This document shows, one piece after another, positions 22,621 through 35,449 of a stretch of DNA of 64,000 nt. The stretch's first letter is position 1. Each line of letters opens with the position of its first letter. The translations under genes were made by a program, and so were the position numbers. Origin of the DNA: Apostichopus japonicus (Eukaryota; Echinodermata; Holothuroidea; Aspidochirotida; Stichopodidae); contig NC_092566.1 in the NCBI RefSeq assembly GCF_037975245.1, positions 9,919,501 to 9,983,500 on the forward strand, read 5' to 3'. Below the pieces are notes generated by a model. It had not been told where the DNA came from, ran no database searches, and was given only the letters and a program-made list of their open reading frames with translations.

Positions 22621-23436
22621 CCCCCCCACCTCCCCACTTTCACAACTCAAATCCCGCCCCAGCACTTGCACAATGATGGATCAAATTGTGCCAAAGTTCA
22701 AACGCAGGGGAATGTGTTTACATTAGTATCGGCGATGACGCCATTATTGATTATACTAATATTATATAGTTTAGCTGCACATAAACGTTGATTGTACATT
22801 GCGAGTCAATAGGTCATATCACACAAAACGTGTGTGTAGCCTATATCTACGTACATCATACTATATTATTGCGACTTTCATTTTATAGGAAGTGCATGGA
22901 GTGTAATTGAGACAACGCCTACCACACAATTCTCAAGAAAAACTATAGTCCTGTAGAAACGAATCTGTAACAAGAACGCTTATTCGATCATCTATAAGAA
23001 GGTAAGTTTTCACCGTAGTCTTGTTTTATCATCTCATGTTCGATAACAGTGACATTCACCGGCTTTTTGCATATAGTCCATTGTACATGATTATATACAT
23101 CGTATCATAGCTTCACACTACATGGTTTTTGATAGATCGATTGCCAGTCAATAATACATATCAAACAAAAACGTGTGTGTATATTCAATACGTACATCAT
23201 ACACGATTATTGCAGTGTTAATTCTAGGCAGTGCATGTAGAATTCAGGCAACGCCAACCTCATTCTTACTAAAGACTGGTCCTGTAGGAACGAAACTGTA
23301 ACAAGAAAGCCTGTTTGATCAACTTAGTAGGCAAGTTTTAACCATAGTCTTGTTTTATAAGTTTCTGTTCGTTGACAGCGACACTCACCAGATTTTTGCG
23401 TATAGTCCTTTACATATATAGTCCTGTATATCCTGT

Positions 23437-23538
<102 letters not shown>

Positions 23539-23688
23539 TATACGCATGTGGTATATATACGCATGTGATATGACAGATTGTAATAATATATATATACATA
23601 TCTTAATACATATATATGTAATATTAGGCGTATTGAAAATGAGGGGCTATCTTTGTTTTTCGCAATTTAGCTCATTCAGCGAAGACAA

Positions 23689-24091
23689 ATGGCGGCTGAT
23701 ATGAACATCCCTGATGGCATACCTGATCAAGACAGCCTAGTTGTCACTGATGAAGATTTACAGGTTTGTAAACAAGATTTAATTCTGGACATAGTAAACA
23801 ATCATAAAGACAAAAAAATCAACAAGGTAAGATCTTTTTCTTCTTCTTCTTCTATTTCAGTTTCTTTCGGGAAATGTACCTAGCGGATGGAAAGTTTTAG
23901 GTCGCGCGCTTGGGTTTCAGCCTGCTGAATTGGATGCAATTGAAATAGACAATCACGGACCGACAGGAGGCCACAGGGAAACAGTCTACAATATGTTGTT
24001 GAAATGGAAGAGAAGGCATGGGGGCAATGCCACAGTATACGCATTAAAACAGGCTCTGAAAAAGGCAGAGATGGAGGGCATCTTACTATAG
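23689..24091 (+). CDS. Small Death-domain protein, copy B (2 coding exons)
   Basis: Exons 23689-23826 and 23861-24091 join in phase to 122 residues. The first 46 residues are acidic and end in a helix-like QDLILDIVNNHKDKKINK. The second exon is a Death domain: W56, LGRALGF (59-65), ELDAIEID, YNMLLKWKRRHGGNAT (89-104) and YALKQALKKAEMEGILL to the stop. Death domains mediate homotypic assembly in apoptosis and innate-immune signalling; no partner domain is present, so an adaptor-like or inhibitory role is only inference. The intron is just 34 nt, with GTAAGA, a long pyrimidine tract and TTTCAG. The start is the first ATG after a possible acceptor CTCATTCAG. A possible leader donor GTAAGT is at 23002 and an AATAAA at 24398. 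Upstream exons may be missing. Confidence 0.62.
23827..23860 (+). other. Very short (34-nt) intron
   Basis: GTAAGA donor, CT-rich tract, TTTCAG acceptor. Removing it keeps the Death-domain frame; leaving it in reaches a stop at 23881. The equivalent interval in copy A has a displaced donor. Confidence 0.6.
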
Positions 24092-24397
24092 AAATCGAGC
24101 AAAACATTCTTTAACCGGTATACATTGCTTAAAAAATTGTATAGACAATTTGTTCTTTTCGCTTTTGGAGGTGGAGGAAGGAGGGGGTTGTATAATGTTA
24201 CTTGTGGTTTAATTAAATAGCTGAACGTTGATATGTTATTAAGCTTAGAGTATATTAATCATTGGTTCACACCATTGCACTGAAGTGGACTATATCACAT
24301 ACAAATATGCAGTTCTATGTTAGAAACAAAACACATTGAGGGTTAAACGATTTAACCACTGATTTAGATACAAACCTTCAATGATTTTTTTTAATGG

Positions 24398-24403
24398 AAT
24401 AAA
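24398..24403 (+). promoter_or_regulatory. Possible polyadenylation signal of Death-domain copy B
   Basis: AATAAA about 305 bp after the stop codon. Copy A has AATCAA at the same place, so the signal is intact only in B. A second AATAAA lies further on in both copies (GTCAATAAAAACATC). Confidence 0.4.
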
Positions 24404-27362
24404 TATGAAAATCAACCATGAAAACTTTGCTAAGCCATTTATTTTACATAAAAATGTTCAATCAATTTACATTGGCAGTACTTACCTGGACTTTATATAA
24501 CATAATAAGAAAAGTGTAAAAAAAAAATGACATGCAGTAACCCCAAACATGAAAATGGGACTGAGCACTATACCAATTGTTGTGTTGACCTTATTATGTC
24601 TCACCTTATATTGTCAGAACTGTTCCTACTTGCAACGGTGTGTGCACTCAGGTGTTGAGAACTAGAAGGTCAAAGGTCGGTCGGTGGTTCCTATCTGTTC
24701 ATAAAAGTTTATCACTTGTCAATAAAAACATCAAATTTAGTTCTGACCAGGTTTACAAGTTCATATAGCCTAGCATAGATATACCCACACCTTAGATTAA
24801 TTCTAGAAATAGACAGTACTGTTCGAATGCAATGTTTGTAAACTTTATAGCTTTATAAGTGAATCTGATGGTAAGTGGATTATGCTGGTGCATTTTGGTA
24901 CTGAACTTGTATTGTAAGCACCTACTTTTATAAAAAGTTACGACTCATAGGCTATGCAGTGGTTTGTTATCTTGAAGCAAGGGGTCTTGGAATACTACTA
25001 TTACATGTAAGTAAAATTGTCAGAACTGTTCTTCCTCGCAACGGTACGTATGCACTGTGTTGAGAACTAGATTTAAGGCCATTTTTTTATTAGATAAATA
25101 TACGGCTCTGGGTTGAGCTAATAAATACCACTGAAAAGTGTAAATTATGTGCGTGAGTGTGCGTACGAAAAGGAGTATTTTCACCCCCGTAGCAGTAGTC
25201 TAATTTGCTCCGGCGAAATTCCCCCCGAATAACGATGTGGTGGGATGGTCTCCCTCCCCACCCCACCCAGGCCTCTCCCCACCCCAACCCAACCCACCCC
25301 TTGCGCTCGCCACTGGCCAGAAGTAATATTCATTCTCTAAGTTAAATTACCCAAAGTTACTATATTTTTCGCCAGAAATGTACCTATGTTTTCCAATATC
25401 ATATTAGTGTTATAATCCACCTGATTGACAAAATCTTTGGGCTCTGTATGGCTGTGACCCAGCAATTGTTTCCTTATAATGATACTCCTACACTGAACAA
25501 TTCATCCGGTGTCGTGTTCTGTAAATAAACTTTCGTATAATGTACGACAAGTGGAAAACCCCTATATTTCGTAATATTGAATCATTCTATTATCAGCGCG
25601 AACTAACCAAAAAGAAAGCCTTTATAAAGATTGCCTGAGTCGTGGTTTTGATTGGAAAACCCCAATGTTTCGAAAGTATATAGAAACAGTATAATCGATA
25701 TACAACATGTCTCCCGCACATTGTACATATAGGTAAGAACGAAACAAAATTATGGTATTCGTGCATATTCAGCGCCAGATCAAAGCATCTAACATGAGGA
25801 AAACTGTATTTTACAAGTTTGATGTCCGCGTGTCATTGCTTATGCCTTATATGTAAATATATTAATTGGAAATTGGCTTATTCTGTGCGAAGGGAATAAC
25901 TAAACAGAGCCTTATCATAATTTGATTGTAGGGGTGGTTAAGGCTATCCGATATAACGGATAGTTACATTTTATATAATGAAACGTATATAGAATCAGGT
26001 TTTGAAATTTGTTCCGTTAGCAAAGTTCCAATTCTTCGGCATAATCGTTTTATTTACTTTATTCTTAAGAGATCAATTAAGGGAGGACATTCTACGACGA
26101 GAATAATTACCCTTAATAAAGGCGACGACGAATGCGGCGATAAACTGCAGATATTTCAAAGTTCGGCTACGAGACGTTTATCTCCGGCACCACCCCATTC
26201 CTAAGTTTTATATTATTGTATATACTTCTGAAAGAAGATAAACGAATGGGGTTATTCAAAATATTTAAATGACGTAATATTCCGGTGGCCCAATTTGATT
26301 GACATGTTTGTGTACGGTGTGTATGTGTGTGTGTGTGTGGGGGGGGTGTGGGGGGGGTAGGAGCATAACCTACTGTATTTTTCTACACTTTCTGTTCCTT
26401 TGTAATTTGGTCTCTAAGTCCTAGCAGAAGTTATCAAGAGGTAAACGCTACCAGATACTTAAGGATTTATAACTCCCGTGAAAATGGTTATATTATATTA
26501 TGTGTTATATTTTGTGTTATATTATGTGTAAAATATGTGTGAAATATCCGACTACAAGCAAGAGCTATAAGCCTCCGTGTGTCTATAAACCATCACAATG
26601 TATACATTCTTATGTGTGTTTTTATTTGGTGGGGGTTGGGGGGGGGGATTTGTTTGTCCTAAGGTTCTCATGGTCGTATCATGTATATAGGGTTTGAACA
26701 TGTTCTCACGGATCGCATGGTGGCCCCTTTATGTAGTCTAAAACGACCATAGAAAGTGCACGGAATGTTCATTTTCAGTATACATAATACAAGTATGTTT
26801 AAAGTTTCTTATCCATACGAATCTAAATTTAGCGATCCGCTGAAAATATTGTTAGGTTACGTTAAATTGCAGATCTGGTTAACAATTACGACAAATAGCA
26901 CTTTGTATAGCCTTTGTAAAATATGAGTCAGGCCTGGGTATATGTGAGGCCATTGCCGCAACAACAAAAAAACAACAACAGACAAAAATTATAATTAAAC
27001 GTAAAAAACAACACAAAAGAAAGGTTACAAACAAACTTTCATGAAAACAAAAATAAAGAAAATAGAAACCAAGTTTAAGACGACAAAAGGGTAAATTAAA
27101 AAGACAAAGAATTACAGAAACTTTCAACTGACCAAACGTTAGGTAAAGAAACGCAAAACGAATAAACACAAGAAAAGTTTAATCTTAAAAAGGTAAGAAG
27201 CGTACACATCACACCTTTAAAAAAAATAATTAAGCACAAAAAAACAATTGCAAATAATATATTGCAATTAAACGAAATACAAATACAAGTTAATAATGTA
27301 AAATATTACAAAGAACTAATTGATGTAAACGCTGTTGCTGTAAAGTTGTGATGCAATAGGAG

Positions 27363-27933
27363 TTCTGTGTGGACGGTGTGGAACCATTGTGGTAGTTTAA
27401 ATCCCCTTGGCTTTTGGGGCTTTTCCTATGGATCGGCATGTGGTATCAGGCTTATCCTACGATTGTGATGTAACACATGTGATATTTTCCACGGGCACTC
27501 ATGTGATCACATTCATCTCTGTAAAGGAGTACAATTGTTTGGGAATGGTAGGAATGCACTGTAGTATTTGTGTATTATGTCTTAAGCTAAGTTGTAGGGT
27601 AAAGTTCATCATTTGTATACATGTGGTATTTCCACGTATTGTTAAGGGATTTATATAAAATTCATTACCTGGGAGGGACAGACCAGTCTACTCTGGTTGC
27701 TGTTGGACGAAACACTCTTGATGGTATAGGCTTCAGGGCCACGTAGCCTCAAGTTTGTACCACATATCCAGCACAAGACACTTAACCTTATACTGTAAGA
27801 AGTTCTTTTCAATATATCGCTGTTGAAAATACCATCGCCTCTCTGGATTTATTTTGTGTTCATCTTCACTCTCTCTGGCCAATTACTATACTACATCTTA
27901 GGCCAAGAACCCTGAATCGGCTGGCCGGCTCGA
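27363..27933. other. Non-coding stretch, no gene seen
   Basis: Unique-looking sequence after the end of copy B homology. One 83-codon frame (27407-27658) shows no recognisable family features. Confidence 0.45.
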
Positions 27934-29426
27934 GAATATTTTTTCCCAAACAGGTTTGCAATTATGTGTAAATAGTCGCTCATGGTTGGTCGGAAAGTTA
28001 CGTCATCACCATAGAAACCTTCACTTTGAGGCTACCAAAATGTCCGCATCCATTCGTTTCAACAAAGATATACCCGTTCAAAGTTACCCGAAGCTTTTTG
28101 TATCTTTGGAATTGGTTTAGACATATTTAGCACACTAGTTTGTTATGATTGTATGAGCTACTATCTATGCTTGGTCGAAGATTTCTGTGAAGGCATTAAT
28201 CGACAACATCGCACAGTGAAAGTTTCGTACAGAGTGGTTCAAACGTGCTGTAGGCCGCCTATATGTATTATAATTGTGTACACAGTGCAGTGACGGAAAT
28301 ATCATACGCCAGACTACAATGTTTTGCGTATATTCATTCAAGACACAGTCAATCTCGATGCAATGGGGTTGAGAGCGGATCAGTCGTTCGGTTGTTTGGT
28401 TTTCGTGCCCAGGTTCTTTCCTGGGTGACTTTTCTTAAAAAGTTTTCATTCAAGACTCGTGAACTGGCGTCATGAAGTTAATTTTAGCGTACCCATTCCA
28501 CGAAACGACTTCCGATTTCAATAGAGCGGCTCACGAATCTTAGATAACGTAAACACAATGGAATGTAGCGCATGTATCATAAGTAAGGTCAACATGTGAT
28601 CCAAGCATTAAAAGTAAAGTTATACGTTTGAAGGGACACCCCATAACTAGACTAAATTAATTGTCGGTGTGTTATTCTACGGAAGCGTAGAAGGGACATT
28701 GCATTGACGAGTTACCAACTTGACAAAACGACAATTATCTGCAAATTGACGAGATAACGGATCTCGTCAAAACGTCAATTTCCTGAATTTTGTCATCTTG
28801 TCGAGATGGTAGTAAGTGTGCAACTCGTCAATTTGCAGAAAATTGATACATTGACGAGATCAGTTATCTCGTCAACTCGTCAATTTTCTGAATTTTTTCA
28901 TCTTGTCGAGATGTTAGTAAGTGTGCAACTCGTCAATCTGCAGAAAATTGTTGCATTGACGAGATCAGTTATCTCGTCAACTCGTCAATTTTCTGAATTT
29001 TGTCATCTTGTCGAGATGGTAGTAAGTGTGCAACTCGTCAATATGCAGAAAATTGTTGCATTGACGAGATCCGTTATCTCGTCAAAACGTCAATTTTCTC
29101 AATTTTGTCATTTTGTCGAGATGGTAGTAAGTGTGCAACTCGTCAATTTGCAGAAATTTGTTGCATTGACGAGATCCGTTATCTCGTCAAAACGTCAATT
29201 TTCTGAATTTTGTCACGTTACCATCTCGTCAACTCGTCAATTTGCAGATAATTGTCGTTTTGTCAAGTTGGTAACTCGTCAATGTAATGTTCCTTCTACG
29301 CTTCCGTAGTTATTCAGTGTATGTCTTCGAACTTCCAGGCGATGGTCATTATAAGTGCTGATGTAACGAGCAATCTGATCGGCTGAAAACTCTGTAATTG
29401 CAAACCTGTTTGGGAAAAAAATATTC
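27934..29426. mobile_element. Possible 1.5-kb TIR element of unknown class
   Basis: 27934-27964 and 29395-29426 are ~31-bp inverted repeats (AATATTTTTTCCCAAACAGG outward to inward). Weaker complementarity extends further inwards. I found no clear target duplication. The 631-bp foldback element lies inside. Apart from that, the interior has no supported gene. Confidence 0.45.
28678..29308. mobile_element. Foldback element with 105-bp tandem core
   Basis: Terminal inverted repeats of about 80 bp begin TACGGAAGCGTAGAAGGG; with the adjoining base the very end folds on itself (CTACG...CGTAG). A 7-bp direct repeat GTTATTC flanks it (28671-28677 and 29309-29315). The middle holds four 105-bp tandem units starting at 28803, 28908, 29013 and 29118. 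The whole element is saturated with CTCGTCAA and its complement. The period is a multiple of three, so a 167-codon frame runs through it without evidence of coding. Superfamily unknown. Confidence 0.82.
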
Positions 29427-29429
29427 GCG

Positions 29430-31509
29430 GCGGGCGCTACTCACAGAGGAAAGTGTTACAATATAAATACATAAATAATGTTTAACCTAGAAATCTTAAA
29501 AAAGTATATAATAAAATAAAAAATTGTATAAAGTAACAAGAGCATAAAGAAAAATTCAAATTAACTTTGAAGAAAACATCCTCAAAATCACATATTACGT
29601 TATGCAAAATAAAACTCGAATTATTCATTTTGATACACTAAAATACAAACGGACGACGTTAAACGAACAACGAACAAACGAAAACTGACTATGTGGCGCA
29701 CTTCAAAAATTAAAACCAATTCGAACTAAAAGGACATGTCTCTTGCAATAATTTAAAAACAAAACACGAAAAAGAATACAGCGATCTTAAAAAGAACCGA
29801 CGAAAAGGTCCTGTGAAAACTTCAGGTGGCGGTAATAACTGTGAATAACGTCGTGTAACTTTTTCGCCTCTCTTAAGCGCCATTTACCTGGCATTGCATG
29901 CACTGTATTAATGATACACAGTACTGTATGTTGATACAATGTCAAATCAGCATTACTAAAATCCTGATTACTTCGGTTGACGTTCACTATGCGAAAGTTA
30001 CTCTCTTTCCATAACATTATTTGTCCTCCAAGCGTTAGATACCTATGCTTTCAGTCATTTCTGTGATAGCCCATGCAGCATACTCAAGATGCTTACAACA
30101 TGATGAATTAGTATAAGCACTGTATGTGGCAGCTAATAGACCGAGAGTCCAGAAGAAGTACAGGAAAAAGTTGCTGTCATTAGCATTTTTGTGTATCCTA
30201 ATGTGTAATACCTCGAACGCAAAAAGAATCATGGTTTTCTCCCTTCGGCTAAATAAATGAACTTTAATTGGTCCTTTGGGGATGCTGTCTGGCGCCCGCG
30301 TACAGGAAAAAGTTGCTGTCATTGCCATTGTAACTAAACATACCCGATGCTCATCCGAGTGATTTCCAGCAATTTTTGTCATTGTCTCTCTTCGGCTAAA
30401 TAAAAGCATTTTGCAACCCCCCCCCCCCCCCCATGATCAAGTAACTTCATAAAAGTTAAGCAGTGATTTTATTTGTAGAATACTGCCACTAACCGACTGC
30501 ACCAAATGAAACCCAAACAAACAATGACTGTTGGATTTGCTGCCATATATTCATGACTCATACAATATGGGTATTAATCTAAACTAAAATAAATAACTTT
30601 CACAATAACTCGGCGATGGACCCCAACAAGCAATAAAGATGTGGTTGTCATCCAACTAGTTTTTGTCGTTGTTGTTATTGCTTGCTCCGTGTTTGTAATT
30701 CCAGACTCACATGATCATTTCCACATGTAGGCTATAAAGGAACACCCTCTATCCAATCCGTTTCCCTTCTCCACCCTATGGATATAAATCAGCGATATGC
30801 CACTCGAAATGAAGCTTTTGGCTACCTGCTCCCACAAGATGAGAAATACTTCACCTGATACGATCACCAAGTTTTACCTGCATTATCCATTTGTTTATGT
30901 TGAAATGTAGCCTAGGCTATAATGGCCTATATCAAGTAGGTCAATGACCTTGACATAAACTCCCCATCATTTAAGTTGTTTTCCTCCCTCTTTTCTTGCA
31001 ATGTTTTCCCCCGGTTCTTTGGACTGCCTTTACTTGGGGTTTGAACACCTCGCGGGCCGCACTTCCCCACCAGTGTAGTAAGTGTACTATAGAACAGCAG
31101 TCCGCAAAAGATTATGCCCACGACGTAGCATCTTCCATGAGGACCGATCAACGACCCAGACTCCCTTCCACGAATGCATGATAGCTAGCATGGAATATGG
31201 CATGATGTGAAGAAAATACTGCGTAATTACGTTAATCTATCTACGGAAGATAAGCTTTTCCGACGAGTGGAAAATCCAGCTAACCCCGGTGGGAATTCTT
31301 GCGAGTTCTTTTCAGTTAACTTGACAACGTTGTTCTTCGTCATCATAACTCTTGACCAAGTCGTTTGTAATACTTTTCCCGCGTGCAAACTGTACATGCA
31401 TCAGAGTCCGTTTCTGCCTAACACGAATGTGCTTGCCCACTGTAGTTTACATGCCCGAGGATCTGTCCGATACAAAAGAAAATGAGGAAATTGGGGGCGC
31501 ACTATAATC
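29430..31509. other. Non-coding stretch, no gene seen
   Basis: AT-rich. Contains a short direct duplication (ACAGGAAAAAGTTGCTGTCAT near 30152 and 30302), two CTTCGGCTAAATAAA words and a C-run at about 30417-30432. No supportable exon on either strand. Confidence 0.45.
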
Positions 31510-31556
31510 ATACACCACAGAGCCGTATATAGAGAGAGTTTGGCCAACTGGCGATT

Positions 31557-31564
31557 TGTGACGT
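31557..31564. promoter_or_regulatory. CRE/ATF-type palindrome TGACGTCA
   Basis: A consensus CRE octamer lies 40 bp inside the left end of the hAT-like element. The right end has diverged here and lacks it. Promoter activity is only a possibility. Confidence 0.35.
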
Positions 31565-32932
31565 CACACGCAAACCATGGGCATCAAAATAGGTCCAGTT
31601 GTCGTTACCAGTTGCGCGAAACACGAAAAACACCACACACAATATATAGCAGCTTTGCACACTGTGCTCGTTGCGAACAAACGAAGCGACTCAGAATGTC
31701 AGATTTTGACAGGCATACGAGGAACAAAATGGATATCAGGTAATGAATTAGAGTATGCGTTAGTTAATGACATTTACGTTTATCTTCACACCTGAAATGC
31801 ATAGAAAACTAGCTGAAAACCTGTCATTACACTTGTTTTATTTTACGCCTCATACTACTAGTCCTACTTTAGTCATACAAACGAAAAGCACACATCACAG
31901 TCCTGGCTAGGCTAGATTACAGACGCACAACTATAGCATCAGGCCTACATTAATAGATCCTTCAATTAAATAAAGTAGGCCTACACATAAAATGACAATT
32001 TATGCTTCACTGATCTTTCAGGTTTGCCAAAAAGTAGTTGTACCAGAGGTCATTGTATTAAACTCCAGAAGTTACATAGTAGGATTAATATTCGGCATAA
32101 CTTTTTCTCTAAAGTCTAATACAACTTATACAAGGGTTGTGAATGGATTGAATGGTTTGCCTGAGAAGGTTGAATTGCAAGTAGTGTGTATGGGTTTAAG
32201 AATACTTTGGATGAGTACATTAAGCATTGTAATTGGGTATGACATTTGATGTCCTCGGTTTTATTCCTCTCATATAGCCTTAGGGTCCTTAATGGGGACT
32301 TGGAATGTCTCTCCTGGTCATTTTTTCTACTAAACTAAACTATATACTTGAGTGTAGGAGTTAGCAATAGTTGGGAGTCTGTGGGCAAACCTAAGACTGA
32401 TATTGTGGTGTTAATTTCTCAGGAATGTAGTACTAGGCTATAGTAGGTGCAACAGATTGAATGGGTCTGTCGAGAAAAAAAAAACCTGCAACAACTGAAT
32501 ACTGGTGTATGTTGTAGCTTATGTATTTTCCATTAACATATATACTATACGGTCATGTCCTTAATGAGGTTTCATTGATCACACTGACATAGTGTGCCTA
32601 CTTGTCAGTGTTGTCAACTGAGCATAGGGCTGATGACATCATTCAGTTTGTTTTTATGCAGACAGCAAATGGCCATAATGATAATTATTAATTGTTACTT
32701 ATTCTTCATACTGCCCTTACTGGCCTTACCTGAACAATGTATAAAAATGCAAGAAGTCGTTAAGCTTTTCATTTAAGAATCGTTTCAGCCTGTCCTATTT
32801 CAAACATATGATTGGCAGGTTTACACGTTACATAGCTTATCAAAATGGAGCTGTTCTGTAAAGCAAGAAAATCATGCATATGCATGCATACAAGCACACT
32901 CATATATAACAATTTCTGAATATCTTTTCAGC

Positions 32933-33720
32933 TGCCCAATGGTACTGGAATGCAAGCTCTGTTGGGTGAAGTAAAAAACCCTCATTGTACTCTTTTATCA
33001 TGGTCAGCGTAGCTGGAACCAGCAATGATGGTGATGTGGATTTGACAGTACCTAGACAAGAATTCAATAGCTGCTTTGTGTTGAAGTGGGTTCAACTTGC
33101 TCAAGGCCATGACAGGATGACGACTAGACATTAGGATGAATTATCTGTTGTAGAGCTCTATAAACCAGGCAGTTGTTAAAACATCCATTGGGTGACCCTC
33201 ACAGTCTACCAGGCACTGCATCGCAGAAGCAAAATGAAGTGTGTGTGATACCTTCATCTTATGAGAGTGGAATGGTATCAGTGTGGCCTCTGTCAATTTG
33301 GCTTCAAGTCTTTGTTTTCTTGAAAGCTGAGAAGATCTCTCAGTGGTTTCACACTGACCTCTGTACTTGACAATTCATGTGTATTTGCCAGCTCAGGAGG
33401 AAGCCAGATTTTAATTACATTAACCAATGCTGACTTTTTTTTGGACATGTGGTACATCTGCAAGGAGGTGAAGGAAGCAGTTGGAGTTGCATGGATGTGG
33501 AATCTTGTTGATAGTCTGGCAGTCTTATCCACAGATTATCCCAAAGCTTCTCCACATTGCCACATTCAGAACTTATTACATTGATAAACTTGAAAATTGC
33601 AGGAATCTAACGAAGCACCCATCAAGGGAATTTGTTTGTATAATTATTGAAAGCTGTGACCTTCTGATGTGACAGACTAATGTGAAATAAAGGGCAGTAG
33701 ATTACCTTGTAAATGAACCT
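32933..33720 (+). other. Possible decayed exon or non-coding transcript
   Basis: Preceded by the acceptor-like TATCTTTTCAG and containing an AATAAA near 33686. One frame near 33370-33570 reads without stops through residues such as TNADFFLDMWYICKEVKEAV and has a protein-like composition, but it does not connect to an open frame upstream, which has several stops. I do not recognise a family. It may be a dead gene captured inside the 31518-35972 element. Confidence 0.3.
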
Positions 33721-35005
33721 TGTTATTGTTTGATTGTATCTAATGTTTGCAAAATTTTAAGTTGCATGCTACCAATTGAAACATAATTCTTTCTCTATTA
33801 ATGGGATATAAATACTTCTCCTTAAAGGGTGTGGAGACTCCCGCACAAAGAAACGTCTCATGCCGGTTATCTGACCTAGATTCGAATGCGGTGTAACAGA
33901 AGTGTTAGACACCACCATTGATCCCAGAAAATACACATACAGCTTGCTACCATCTGTAAATAGACATTAGTGTACAGTCAATACAAACATCACAGTCAAT
34001 ACCCACAACACAGTGCACATAGCAGCGTGGACATCTCAGGTCTAGATAAAAGATAACAAGGTATCGGGTTTCATTACTGTCTGCATTTTGTAGCGACACA
34101 AAAAAAACTTCACTTGCAAGCAACGGAAAGTAAACTTTTTCAGAGCGCGGCATGGGGTTTAGGGCAAGTCTTCAATACCTTTAAATATACTGCATCGGTT
34201 GTTATCACTTGATCATTTGCTTGTGTGTGAGCTAAACAGCTTAAATAATATGTAAAAAAATAATACAAACTTTCAAATTGCCAGATATTTACTTGCTCAA
34301 AATCATTATCCAATCATGATTTGTTGCTATCCTTGAGTCCATTATTCAGATGATGAGGCAGATTCCCTTCGACTCTCCATGATGAAGGTAAAACCTTATA
34401 TCTTAACCAACTGCCATTGAGTGTCCATTTGAAAGTTTCAAACACACAAGTGCATTGATTAAAACAAAGACTTTATTGCTGTGGTTGCAGGAACTGGATT
34501 TCAGTCTAGAAGTCACTCACCAGGTTTGTCATTATCACAGTCTGCTAACTGTGGCTTTTTATGTTAGGAGTTTTTCTTCAGAGCACATGTCACCTTTGAT
34601 TTGTAAAAAAAGTCCTGAAATTCAGGGAAATAAAATTTACTGTCTAAAGATAATTTAAAAAGGTTTTTTTTAACTTCAATCATCAATGTGGGTGTCAATT
34701 AAGGGAATAAGGAGGTACTGATGCAACTTTGATAAATGATAGTTGACTGCATCCAAATTAAACCAAGGCCTAGGCTATACTTTTGAAGAAGAAAAAATTA
34801 GGCTGAATTCATGTTAGCCTAAAAAGGCTAGGCCAGTGCTGACAATTAACACAAACCAAGATCATTTAACCATTTGGGCACTTGTTTATGACATACTAAA
34901 AGGGTCTATATAATTAGGCCTGTATGTGTACACAACCCAGAAGTTGCCAATGAGTATAGACCTAGCCTAACTAGTTTAGGCCTAGGCTACTTTGTTTTCC
35001 TTAGA

Positions 35006-35449
35006 CCTAGTTTAATTGGGCCTTATACTGTGCCATATTATGTAATGTGCTATAACAGTTGTAGTAATAGCAAGAATGGTCCAGGTCTAACTAAGCCCAG
35101 GCTTAACTTATGCTTCGGGCTTAACTAAGGATTAGGGCTTTACGTGATGCCTTGAGGCTAGCCCACCCTTTTACATAGAACTAAAAGTGACACTTTTTTA
35201 GGCTAGGCATAGCCTAGGCATACAATACCTAGTTTAATTGGGCCTTATACTGTGCCATATTATGTAATGTGCTATAACAGTTGTAGTAATAGCAAGAATG
35301 GTCCAGGTCTAACTAAGCCCAGGCTTAACTTATGCTTCGGGCTTAACTAAGGATTAGGGCTTTACGTGATGCCTTGAGGCTAGCCCACCCTTTTACATAG
35401 AACTAAAAGTGATACTTTTTTAGGCTAGGCATAGCCTAGGCATACAATA
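35006..35449. repeat. 222-bp tandem duplication
   Basis: Two consecutive units (35006-35227 and 35228-35449) are nearly identical, with few differences such as GTGACAC versus GTGATAC. Each is rich in TAGGCCTA/TAGGCTAGGC words. It is either a very recent duplication or an assembly duplication. Confidence 0.9.

Noticed and set aside
28678-29308. CRISPR-like array
   Set aside because: The direct repeats are 105 bp without unique spacers, in an animal genome, and bounded by TIRs with a 7-bp duplication.
28806-29309. 167-codon repetitive open frame
   Set aside because: It is produced by the 105-bp (35-codon) repeat inside the foldback element; no protein family features.
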